From Physcomitrium patens (taxonomy: Eukaryota; Streptophyta; Bryopsida; Funariales; Funariaceae): a stretch of DNA of 64,000 bases. This document shows positions 37,296 to 47,942 of the stretch, piece by piece. The first letter of the stretch is position 1. Every line of letters begins with the position of its first letter. The translations under genes and the position numbers were made by a program. A model generated the notes under the pieces. It was not told the origin of the DNA and made no database searches. It was given only the letters and a program-made list of their open reading frames with translations. The stretch lies in NCBI RefSeq assembly GCF_000002425.4, contig NC_037254.1:12748934-12812933 (forward strand). Reading direction: 5' to 3'.

Positions 37296-37467
37296 CCTCA
37301 TCATTGTGCAGACAAGACCGGAACTGCGCCAAACAGGGCAAATGAATTCCTCGCAATTTGCTTACGGCAAGTTCGAGGCAAAACAGACAAGGAGAAGCTC
37401 GTTCAATTGAGGGAGAGACAGCTGCGACCAATCGACGAGACTGAGAATGATGAGGAGGGCGGGACAA
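37296..37467 (-). CDS. Possible first exon (transit-peptide-like) of the LysM-M23 gene
   Basis: ATG at 37467 opens a frame of 57 codons plus one base, up to a GAGG|GTGAGG donor at 37296. The next acceptor, TATCTACAG before 37184, gives exactly the phase needed to enter the main frame at 37173. The peptide (MSRPPHHSQSRRLVAAVSPS, then CLFCLELAVSKLRG) is rich in Ser, Arg and hydrophobic residues and poor in acids, as expected of an organelle-targeting sequence. Without splicing, a TAG ends this frame 31 bases before 37173. The join is inferred only from frame and splice-site quality. Confidence 0.45.
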
Positions 37468-39140
37468 TCAGCGGGCAAATTGAACGCGTCTGCGGAACAA
37501 ATGAGATAAGCTGAAGAACAAACATTCTGACGACCTACCGAAGCCTCCACAACCTGCTCCGGATCGCCATACGCAATGAAGAAAGAGCTTTACACGCACA
37601 AGGGTGAGACGGAGACCACATCAGAAACCAAGCTGAAGCAAATCAATGTATTCGACGACCACGACGAGCGTCGATGGCAGGCCAATGCTTCGTTGCCTTT
37701 CTCGTGGTGGCGCTCACCAGAGGCCACAGAAGGGGAGGTAAAAGGAGGCGCGAGGGGGTGGGAAATAGAAAAGGCTGAGGAGGAGGGGCAGGAAGGGGAG
37801 GGGATCCTCCGCGACACCTCCGATCTGCGAGGAAGACGTTGGCGCGGGTCTAAAATGAAATCGGCACCAGGAATCAACCCCCCGAGCTCCCACGAATTGC
37901 CCAGACCAGTCCGAGATTAGTCTCGCGAGACTATTCCAAAACTCCTCAGTAAAACCTGCGATGGCATCGTCGCCACTCGGGAATCCTGCACCAGGAAATT
38001 ATTGGTAAATGGGCCACAATCTCTTAACATAGTCGGAATCACTCCGCGAGCGAGCGACCACCCTCTCTCAAATGAAGAAGGGACACACCGCGAATCGCCT
38101 AGCACCACCAACGAACGACCACATCACGACGATAGCAGTCCTTCGGTTCAATGATTACGCAGCTCTCGTCGCGATAAAACCCACCAACTGGATTGCGTTA
38201 TGGATGTCCGATCAACGAGCTTCGACGATTACGCAACACTTTCTCAGCGACAATCGACGCGAGACTGTAGCGCCTGTGTCGGATGCTCGCAGCCCTCACA
38301 CCCCTGCAGGGAAACGCACGTGTCTCATCTACCCAATTTTCATTCGCCCGTGTTGATTCGTTGGTCACAAAGTCAACTCCCAGCCTCGTTGCGCTGCAGT
38401 CCAGAAATGAACGACATCTTTTTCATAAAAGGAGAGAGATACTTTTTATGGGAAAAAGAAAAAGTTTCGGGTGGTGAGTTCGTCTGGTTTTGAATTCGAA
38501 GATGGATGAGTGTAGGGTGGATGTATGGATTAATGTCGTGAACGCGAATGATTTCTGTTAGTTTGTGGTACCATCTGGGTGGGTGGGTAACATGTGTGTA
38601 GTTTTGAGGATGTGTGAAGGGGTCCCTTGTGTTTTTATGTGTTGAAGGGACTGCCTTCATTCCATTTAAGAACACACTTGGAATGTGTGAGTGAGTTTGA
38701 GAGAGGGTGTATTGAAACTTCATAAAGGAAGAGAGGGAGAGGGGGCCAATTGATGGGGATGACCAACCCCTAATTTTTAATGATGAATTAAATGGAATAA
38801 ATAAAGGAGGGCAGTGGTGTAAAACCCAACAGCACCACCCAATATTCATCACCAGCACATTTTTCGCATGTGTTAGGAAAACTTGTTACAAAAATATGTG
38901 TTTCAAACTTGTTTGTTTATGAAGAGGTACAACAATGGGAATGATGATAGGAATTATTTGGTAAACATGCACTATAGTGGATAACAGAAACAAAATTGTG
39001 GGCAATACAATCATATAAGAACATATATTCATGTTAGATTGAGATTGTGAACAGTGGCATGACTTTGGATTTCCACTGAACCCAATTGGAATTTATTCAG
39101 ATGCTTGTATGTGTGAATGTATGATTTATTTGAAATTTTA
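37468..39140. other. Upstream region of the LysM-M23 gene and flank
   Basis: 37468 to about 38900 is GC-balanced, with overlapping frames on both strands but no recognisable domain. It probably includes promoter and 5' UTR. The frame at 37576-37920 (+) is charged low complexity. Confidence 0.35.
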
Positions 39141-41525
39141 TTTGTGTGTGTGTATTTATATATATATACATGCAAAACATTTGGTTAGCAGTAGTTTATT
39201 TATTTCTTTTATTACTTTTGGAATCATTATGTGCATTATTTAGCTATGTACGCTATTTTAATGTCTTTGGCTATATCATGAAACATGTTTATGTATATAT
39301 ATATACACACATTGAGTTCAGTATGTATTCACTACCCTGTCAACTGTAAATAAAGTTGCCTATTCCATAAATATACTGTACATAAAAATATAAATAAAAC
39401 ATCAGATGACATTTTAAAATGTATCCTGTGATAAGAAAATCAACCCTAACTTCGGCATAATTTCCAGTCCCACAAATTCCTGAACTTGAACTTGGAGTGT
39501 GAAGAAATTCCCTTTGAATATTGGCCACCATGATGTTATTATTTCCTATAGTTGTCAATCAAACAGTGGATATGTCTGACATGTGTACATACTCACAGAG
39601 TGAAAAATTCCATGTGTACATATTTATTTTTATTTTTATTTTGTATACTTTTTATATTTTTCTGTTTCTTCTACTCATATGTTTGGGTTGTCAGCTTGTT
39701 TTAGAAGTTAATGACATCGTAAGGAAGAAAATATTTACAACCCAAATGACAACCTGGATGTACATCAGTTCATTTTCTTGTTAGTAACAATACCATTCAA
39801 AATAAACCAGTGATAAAAAAAATAAAAAACAAAATCAGATAAAAAAGTCAGGTGATTTTTTTTCATAAACGAACAATTAACTACTGAAAATAATACATAA
39901 ATAAGATAAACCAGCATCACTTTTTCGCCCTCCTTCCCACCTAATGTTTGTTTTGTTATGACTGATATATTTACGTGTGGGTCAGTTGACTAGCCTTACC
40001 TTAGTTAGCCGGAGTCTTAAGCTTAAAAACGAATAAATCTCAAAATCTCAAAAAAGTAAACACAGAAAAAAGGGAGAAGAAGACAATAAAAGTAATGAAT
40101 AAATAAAATTGAAATACAAAAAAAAAGAAAAAAAAAAAGAAAAAAAAAAAGAAAAAAAAGGGGCTCCAGTGACCAATAGCAACGACAATTAGCAGATGGG
40201 TCCGATTAGTTTAGCCTGCATTAAAAACACACTGGCTCGTTTAACGACCCAATTAACAATTGCTAATTTAGGAGAGGAATAGAAAGCCAGATGAAGGTTC
40301 TGTTTATTACAAAGATAAAGGCTGGTATACCACGTGGACTCACTGCCAAATTTTGCAGTTAAAGCCTGGAGAAGGAAAGCGAGGGAGATATACGTGGCGC
40401 ATACTATTTCCCGCGCTCAGGTTTTGTCACCCCTGTGGTCCTATTGCCACGCCAGAGCGCTTAGGGCGCCAACTCTGGCCTTGGCGGGTTCAGCTCCCGC
40501 TAATTTAGAGAAACCCATCGCCAATTTAGGCTGGGGGTTTTAGAGGGTTTTGTCTCATGTGGGAGTTTTTTAGGGTTTGGATTGGAGGGACGTTTCAATT
40601 CTTATTTTTGAGATGGAGCCACCAAGTTGGTTTTTCTACCTCAAACTCTTGTTTTTCTTTCTATACTTGCATGTATATCCATCTATTTATATGTTTTTTG
40701 TTCTTGATTTCAAAATTGTGTGGATTTGGGTCCATTTTGGATCAGAAAGTTGATAATAGGAGAAGAATGTTTTTTTTGTTGTATTTCTAATTTTTTAATA
40801 TCCTTTCATTTTTATCTCCCCTTTTATCTCTCCTTTGATAGTAGACATCTATTATGAAATACTCATTTGGAAAAGTGCTTTGTAATGAATGCATGGATTT
40901 AATTGTATAGTTTGTATTCATTTGCAGAATACTCTTAACAACAAAGGTGTAAAGACATGGTGGCTTGGATATGCAACTTTTGTGTATTATGTTTAATGAT
41001 AATAATAATATTATGTTTAACGATAATAATAATATTATGTACGAATTATATTTAATATTATTGCTCATATATGAAATTATATTTTAATTAACATTTTAAT
41101 TATTATTTTTAAGCATAAATTTTGTGTTTAAATTAGAAAGTAGAAATGAATAAATACACATAATATCATATAATGAATACAACTATTCTATCCTAATAAG
41201 TTTAAGATATGAAGTAATAGTAACTTATATTAGTTTTGAAGAAAGTGAAATTTTAGGATTTAGCTTATTATATTTTAGACAATGTATTAATTTAAAAATA
41301 TCAAGTAAATTAATTTATACAAGTGAATGTTAAAAAAAAATCACTTAAATATATAAATTAAAAAGAATGAGTGAAATAAGTCACAATCTAAATCATTTGA
41401 ATCTTTCAAAGCTTGCAATATATTTTTAAAAATCTAAGTATCATAATTATATTGCATGCTATAAAGTAATAGAGTTATTTGATATTTAAAAAATAAATAT
41501 TACTTTGAACATCTATGGAAAATTA
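39141..41525. other. Intergenic DNA with a small GC-rich island
   Basis: Mostly AT-rich, with TA/CA simple sequence at 39150 and 39290 and A-rich AAAAG-type runs at 40110-40160. A GC-rich island at about 40165-40560 (GGCGGGTTCAGCTCCCGC) could be a promoter or first exon of an unseen gene, but no domain or clear splice chain was found. Confidence 0.35.
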
Positions 41526-41936
41526 TGTTAAAATAAAAGTAGAATAAATTACCTTATAGAAGATATTAAATTAGATAAGTTATTAGTGGTCAAAGGTTTG
41601 ACTCTTGGTATATGGTAAGGGCATCCAATGGATGTAGGACGAAGTCATGGATCAAGATTCAAAGTCAAAAGGATAAAGTATTAATAAGGGAATATTCAAA
41701 GACTAGGTATGAGTCATTAGTGTGTGTCATAGGATATCCTCAAGTCTCGTGAGATGCCAAAAGGATCCTAGGACCATGTATATAAAAGTCAAAAGGTGGA
41801 AGTTGTCTTTTATGGCAGCAACCACTACCTATAAGTAATGGATATTGGAAGTGAGAGATATCTTATTCCATACTCTCTTTGTGTGCAACCTTGCTGATGA
41901 TAAGTATTGTGTCTTCAAAGTGCTTGTTCTTCAATA
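41526..41936 (+). repeat. 5' LTR of copia element B
   Basis: Begins TGTTAAAATAAAAG, ends TTCTTCAATA, and is repeated at 46631-47041. A TATA box (TATATAAAAG) lies at 41779-41788, a likely U3 promoter element. Confidence 0.92.
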
Positions 41937-41950
41937 GGTTATGGGCCCAC
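41937..41950 (+). promoter_or_regulatory. Primer-binding site of element B (anticodon arm of initiator tRNA-Met)
   Basis: GGTTATGGGCCCAC directly after the 5' LTR is complementary to GUGGGCCCAUAACC, the anticodon stem-loop of plant initiator tRNA-Met (recalled sequence). Element A has the same 14 bases. This points to half-tRNA priming. Confidence 0.78.
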
Positions 41951-42511
41951 TCACCTTTACTTGTGAGTTTTGAAGTACTTTGAAGTCTTTCTTGTTGTGA
42001 AGAATAGATCTTATGGTTATTATTGAAGTTTGAGTTTGCTCTCTTCTAACCCTTCTTATGCATCTAGTTATTGATGTAGTTTTTGTTTTTACTTATTGTT
42101 AAGTGCATTGATAGTCTTGGTTATTGTTAGACTCCATATAATGATGTTTTAGAACTTTAGTATTGTATTTCTTTGCTGAATTTCATCATTGGTGCTCTAA
42201 CTTTGTGCTTTCATATACTTAACTTCATAAGAGATTCTCCTATTTGTTATAAGAAGTGTTTTCTGTGGTTAGAAGCATTTTGTGAAAGAGGGGTGATTGA
42301 AGAGTGGCAAAGCTTATGTAAGGGATTTAGATAGAATATAAGACTTGTGAAAAGTCTTATATGTGAAGTTGAGAGTGATACAAGAGTGAAATCACTTGTA
42401 TAATTACAAAGAGGGCATTTTGGATTTCTAAGGAAGCAACACCTTCTTGTTGATTTCTAGAGTTCTATCTTCTCTTTTCTTGATTTTCTTTCACACATCC
42501 CTTCCTTAAAC

Positions 42512-45500
42512 ATGTTTTTAAGTGAAGGTGAGAGCTTGAGAGTGATTGAAAAGTTTAGAGGTGACAACTTTTACCATTGGAAGAAGAAAATGGAGCTTTT
42601 ATTGGCTTCATTGGATCTTTGGGACATTGTTGATAAAAATGAAGACCCTCCAAGTGATAATGCTGATATCAAGGTGAAGAAGGAGTACAAACGTCGTGAA
42701 AGGAAGGATTTTGGGATGATTGCAATAAACCTTGATGATGCAAATTTTTCACATGTTATAGCTTGCAATGGACCAACGAAAGCATAAAAGACTCTTTGCA
42801 ATATCTATGAGAGTAGAAACCTTACCAACATCCTTTGGACAAGGAAGAAGTTCTTGACAGTAAAGATGGAAGAAGGAGATGACCTCATGACTCATGTTAA
42901 TAAGGTAAAAGTACTTGCTAACCAACTAGGAGTTGTTGACAAATTAATTGATGATAAGGATATTGTATTGACATTGCTCATGAGCCTTCTCGAATCCTAC
43001 AATTACCTTATTGTGGCATTGGAGTCCATCAACATGAAGGAGCTTACCATGAACTATGTCACGTCAAGATTCACCCATGAAGTGACCAAGAAGAAAGAAA
43101 AGGAGCTTGCAAGGGAAGATTTGGCTCTATTTTTAAGACAAGACAAAGGTAGCTATTTTCACCAACATGATAATTCAAAAAGTAATATGAGGAATTGCTA
43201 TATTTGTAGAAAACTAGGTCATTTTGCTAGAAATTACTACAAGGCCAAGAAAAGACATAGAGAGAATGCAAACAATGCTAGTGATAGTTTTGGTAGAAAT
43301 GAGTATGCTTTCATGGCAAGAAAAGGAGCCTCCACGGCTGCTATTTCGAAGTGGATTATAGATTCAGGTGCTACTAAGTACATGACACCATACAAGTGTT
43401 CATTTGACACTTATGAAGAAATTCCAACAATAAAAGTGTGGTTGGGAGACAATGGCATGGTGCAAGCCATTGGAATTGGCTCCATTGTGGTGGAGATTGT
43501 TGTGAAGGACCAAATCAAGAGGATTAGATTGAAGGAAGTCTTATATGTGCCAAAAATGAAGAAGAACCTCCTTTCAGTGAGCAAACTTTTATCACATAAT
43601 TGTAAGGTTCAATTTGATATGAATGGATGTTTTGTCAAGACATTGGATGGCCAATATGTTGCCAAAGGCCTTAGAGATGGAAATCTCTACTTCATCAATT
43701 ACAAGAAGGTGAATGGAGTTGAAGTGGCGGTATTTATTGATTTTCCATAAGATGAAGACAAGTTTGGAATTTGGCATCAACGACTTGGTCATTTGAATGC
43801 CAAATGCATGAAGGAGCTCTAATCCATAGTAAGTAGCTTGGATCTTGGTCAATTTAGCTACAATTCCATGATACTTGCTTGAGAAGGATGTATACAAGGC
43901 AAACAACAAAAGGCTTTATTTCGAAGTGGAGTTGCAACATGTGCAACTAAATTGTTGAAGATTGTGCACTCTGATGTTTGTGGACCAATGAAGACACCAT
44001 CAATTGGAGGAGTAAGGTACTTTGTCACATTCATAGATGACTTTTCAAGAAAGGTGTGGATTTATATCATTAAAGCTAAAAGTGAATGTTTTTCAAGATT
44101 TAAGGAGTTTAAGGCTCTTGTAGAGAAATAATGTGACTGCAAGATCAAAGTGTTGAGAACGAACAATAGAAGTGAATACATTTCAAAGCATTTTGATGAA
44201 TTCATAAAAATTCAAGGTATTACAAGACAAACCTCTACTCCTTACACTCCACAACAAAATGGAGTTGCTGAAAGAGTAAATTGGACCATTGTGGAGATGG
44301 TAAGGAGTATGCTTCATACACAAAACCTTGGGCATGAATATTGGGCAGAAGCTATGGTAAATGCGGTGTACACAAGGAATAGGTGTCTTACAAGTGCACT
44401 TACATCAATGATTCCACAAGAAGCTTGGAGTGGGAAGAAACCTTGTATTTCACATATGAACATTTTTGGATGCATTGCTTATGCAAAGGTACCAAATTAT
44501 ATGAGGTCCAAACTTGATGCAAAAGGTACAAAATGTGTATTTGTTGGATATTGTGAAGGTACCAAAGCATATAGGCTAATGTGTTTAGAAACCAAGAAGA
44601 TCATCAAAAGTTGTGATGTAGAGTTTTTGGAGCATAAGAGTGTTTTTGAACACTTGGAAGAATGTCCAAGTGGAAATAAAGGTGTGTTTGTGGACACATC
44701 TTCAAGTTCAGCAAAGAAAGAAGAAGAAAAAGATGATGATGACAATGAAGATGGAAGAAATAGAAGTCAAGATCAAGTGCTAAAGAAGATAAATCATAGT
44801 GTGCCTTCAATTACTAGAACCAACAATGAAGACAATGAAGATATTGAAGGTGATGATGATGATGGAGAATATCAACCTTTGAGTGAGAAAAGACAAGCAT
44901 TGAGGAAGAAGAAGGATGGAATGCAAGAAGAAGGGTCTTCTTCAAATGAAAGGAGATATCTTTTGAGAGAAAAAAAACCACATGGTGAATGGTGGAAGGA
45001 CCACATCTTTCCTCAAATAAGTGAAGAACATGCCAATGTTGCACTTTTTGCTGATCCATTGAGTTTATGAGATGCAATGAAGTCCACTGATGCGTTGAAG
45101 TGGGAGAATGCTATGGAAGAAGAGTACAAATCATTCATGGACAATGGAACATGGAAATTGATTCAACTTCCATCAAATCAAGCTTCAATTGGTTGTAAGT
45201 GGGTGTTTAAAATAAAGAAGGATGCAATGGATAATATTATGAGGTATAAGGCAAGATTAATTGCGAAAGGCTAGTCACAAGTTGTTGGTGTGGATTTCAA
45301 TGAGACATTTGCTCCTATGGCCAAATTCACCACCCTTAGAACCATTGTGGCAATTAGAGCAGAAATGGACTTGGAGATGCATCAAATGGATGTAAAGACA
45401 ACTTTCTTGAATGGAAGTTTGGAAGAAGACATTTATATGGAATAATCTCAAGAATTTATTGAAGAAGGCAAACAACACCTTGATTGTAAGTTGAAGAAAT

Positions 45501-46612
45501 CTTTGTATGGGCTAAAGCAATCACCAAGAGCATGATACCAACACATTGATACATTCTTTGTGAGTGAAGGATTTATAAGGAGTGAGGCTGATCATTTGTT
45601 ATATGTGATGCAATCAAATAGGTTCATATTGATTGTCATCCCCTATGTTGATGATTTGATCATCTTAATTAATACATTGAAGATGATATATTGGTTGAAG
45701 GTAAAGTAAGAAAAGGAGTATGAAATGAGTGATTTGGGAGAGCTTCACTATTATTTAGGAGTGGAATTTGTAAGAGATCGTGCTAAGAAGACCATTACAA
45801 TGAGCCAAAGCAAGTACATTAAAGAAGTGTTGAAACAGTTCAACATGGAGGAGTGTAAGCCTATTGGAACACCATTGGAGGCAAACTTGAAGTTGATGAA
45901 GCTCATGGATGAAGAGTTTGCTGAAGTTGAAGGTCAAATACAAGATGTTCCATATAAGGCAGTAGTGGACTCACTTATGTATGCAATTGTTGGCACAAGG
46001 GTAGATCTTGCATATGCAGTGAGTGTTGTCAGTCAACACATGTGAAAGGCTAGACCAATCTATTGGGCAACCATTAAAAGGATCATGAAGTACTTAAAAG
46101 GCACTTTGAACTTCAAATTATGCCTTAGAGGTGATAACATTAGTTTGCATGATTATTGTAATACGGATTGGGTTGGTGATGTAAATGATAGAAGGTCAAT
46201 AACAGGATATGTATTCTTTGTTAGAGTGGGAACAATTTCATGGAATTGCAAGAGACAACCAATAATTACGAAGTCAACAATGGAGGCAGAGTACATGGCA
46301 GTAAGCCATGGTGCAATGGAGGCAATATGGTTGAGACAACTTTTGGAGGACATTGGAGATGTGTAAATCGAAGCAACTCCAATGGAGTGTGACAATCAAG
46401 GATGTCTTGTATTTACAAAGAATCCAAAACATCATTCAAGGACCAAGCACATTGACATTCAACATCACTTTATAAGAGAGAATATTGAAATGAGAGTGAT
46501 TGATATGAAGTATTGTACAACGGAGGAAATGCTTGCTGATTTGTTGACAAAGGCATTAGTAAAAGATAGACACCACATGTTGACAAAGGCATTAGGATTA
46601 AAATCCATTTGA
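42512..46612 (+). pseudogene. Gag-pol of copia element B (multiple stops)
   Basis: Gag (42512-43270) includes EKFRGDNFYHWKKKMELLL and a zinc knuckle CYICRKLGHFARNY whose last Cys has become Tyr. Protease: WIIDSGATKYMT (about 43350). Integrase: zinc region HQRLGHLNAKCM (43777), core HSDVCGPM (43970), then LRTNNRSEY (44155), where the usual catalytic Asp reads Asn, and QQNGVAERVN. RT: 45077-45750 (CKWVFKIKKDAM, PYVDDLIIL). RNase H: 46085-46612 (STMEAEYMAVSHGAMEA, HIDIQHHFIRENI). Stops interrupt the frame near 42785, 43748, 43819, 43879, 44128, 45068, 45272, 45442, 45532, 45707, 46042 and 46364. Several are one transition away from Gln or Trp codons. Confidence 0.92.
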
Positions 46613-46630
46613 CCAATAGCAAAGTGGGAG

Positions 46631-47041
46631 TGTTAAAGTAAAAGTAGAATAAGTTACCTTATAGAGGATATTAACTTAAGTAAGTTGTTAGTAGTCAAAA
46701 GTTTCACTCTTGGTATATGGTAAGGGCATCCAATGGATATAGGACGAAGTCATGGACCAAGACTCAAAGTCAAAAGGATAAAGTATTAACAAGGGAATAT
46801 CCAAAGTTTAGGTATGAGTCATTAGTGTGTGTAATAGGATATCCTCGAGTCTCGTGAGATGCCAAAAGGATCCTAGGACCACATATGTAAAAGTCAAAAG
46901 GTGGAAGTTGTCTTTTAGGGCAGCAACCACTACCTATAAGTAATGGGTATTGGAAGTGAGAGATATTTTATTCCATACTCTCTTTGTGTGTAACCTTGCT
47001 GATGCTAAGTGTTGTGTCTTCAAAGTGCTTCTTCTTCAATA
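46631..47041 (+). repeat. 3' LTR of copia element B
   Basis: Starts TGTTAAAGTAAAAG right after the polypurine tract and ends TTCTTCAATA. Matches 41526-41936 with scattered substitutions. Confidence 0.92.
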
Positions 47042-47247
47042 GATTCTGTTAATAGTTTTTTTAAAAAAATGTCAAATTTTATATTTTATATTTGAAAAAA
47101 TTCTACACTATTATGATGTGTGTTATTCAATAATTAAATTATAGATTATACCAACAAGTTATGTTTCTATAATTGAGTTTATTCTCTACAAAAATAAAGT
47201 CTTATGAACTATCATTTAATGTTTTGTAACATTCTTTAATGAATGTG

Positions 47248-47287
<40 letters not shown>

Positions 47288-47942
47288 GCAATGATTAATG
47301 CATAAAACATTGCTTCAATTAATTAAAAAAAAACGTTATCATAAAATGACAACAACATCTACTCTACACAAATATATTTTAACATATTGTTAACAAGGTT
47401 TACTCGAATTGAAGCAAAATAATGTATTTATAGTCAATGAATGTAAGATTTGAAGCATTAACAAGATTTTAAATAAATTATAAGAAAATATAAAAAATTA
47501 CCATAACTCATATAAAAGCAAAATGTATAAAAAATAAAGTACTTTATAACTATATATATAGTAGTATAATTAGCTTCAATCAATATATTTGATATAATTT
47601 TTTAGGTAAAAAAGTGATTATTAATTATATATATTTGTAATTAAATTAATAATAATTATAACTATTGTTATATAATTTTATAAAATATTTGATCTTTTAT
47701 AAATAAATTATTTAAATATAATTTGTAATAACATATATCATCTATAATATAGGTATGGATAGAAAATGTTATTGTAAAAAAAGAACAAAGAAAAAAATCG
47801 GCAAAAATTATTTTAAAAAGTTTATTATATAATAATATCTAAAATAATAAGCAATTCTATTTAAAAATATTTTAATAAATTGATATTCTTTTTTAATTCT
47901 AAATTAATTTATATTGAAGTTTTTTTTTTTTTTTTTTTTTTT
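47042..47942. other. AT-rich spacer between copia elements B and C
   Basis: AT-rich DNA with a TA microsatellite (about 47252-47283) and a poly(T) run of more than 20 bases (47920-47944) abutting element C. No gene. Confidence 0.5.

Larger units (their letters stand above)
41526..47041 (+). mobile_element. Ty1/copia LTR retrotransposon B (full length, decayed)
   Basis: A complete outline: 5' LTR 41526-41936, primer-binding site 41937-41950, leader, gag-pol 42512-46612, polypurine tract AAAGTGGGAG at 46621-46630 and 3' LTR 46631-47041. The two LTRs have equal length and differ by scattered, mostly transition, changes, so insertion is not recent. At least ten in-frame stops interrupt gag-pol. 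The five bases outside the ends (AATTA and GATTC) do not match well, so no clear target-site duplication remains. Confidence 0.93.

Noticed and set aside
37576..37920. 114-residue plus-strand frame near the LysM-M23 gene
   Set aside because: Charged low-complexity sequence with no recognised domain, lying in the likely promoter region.
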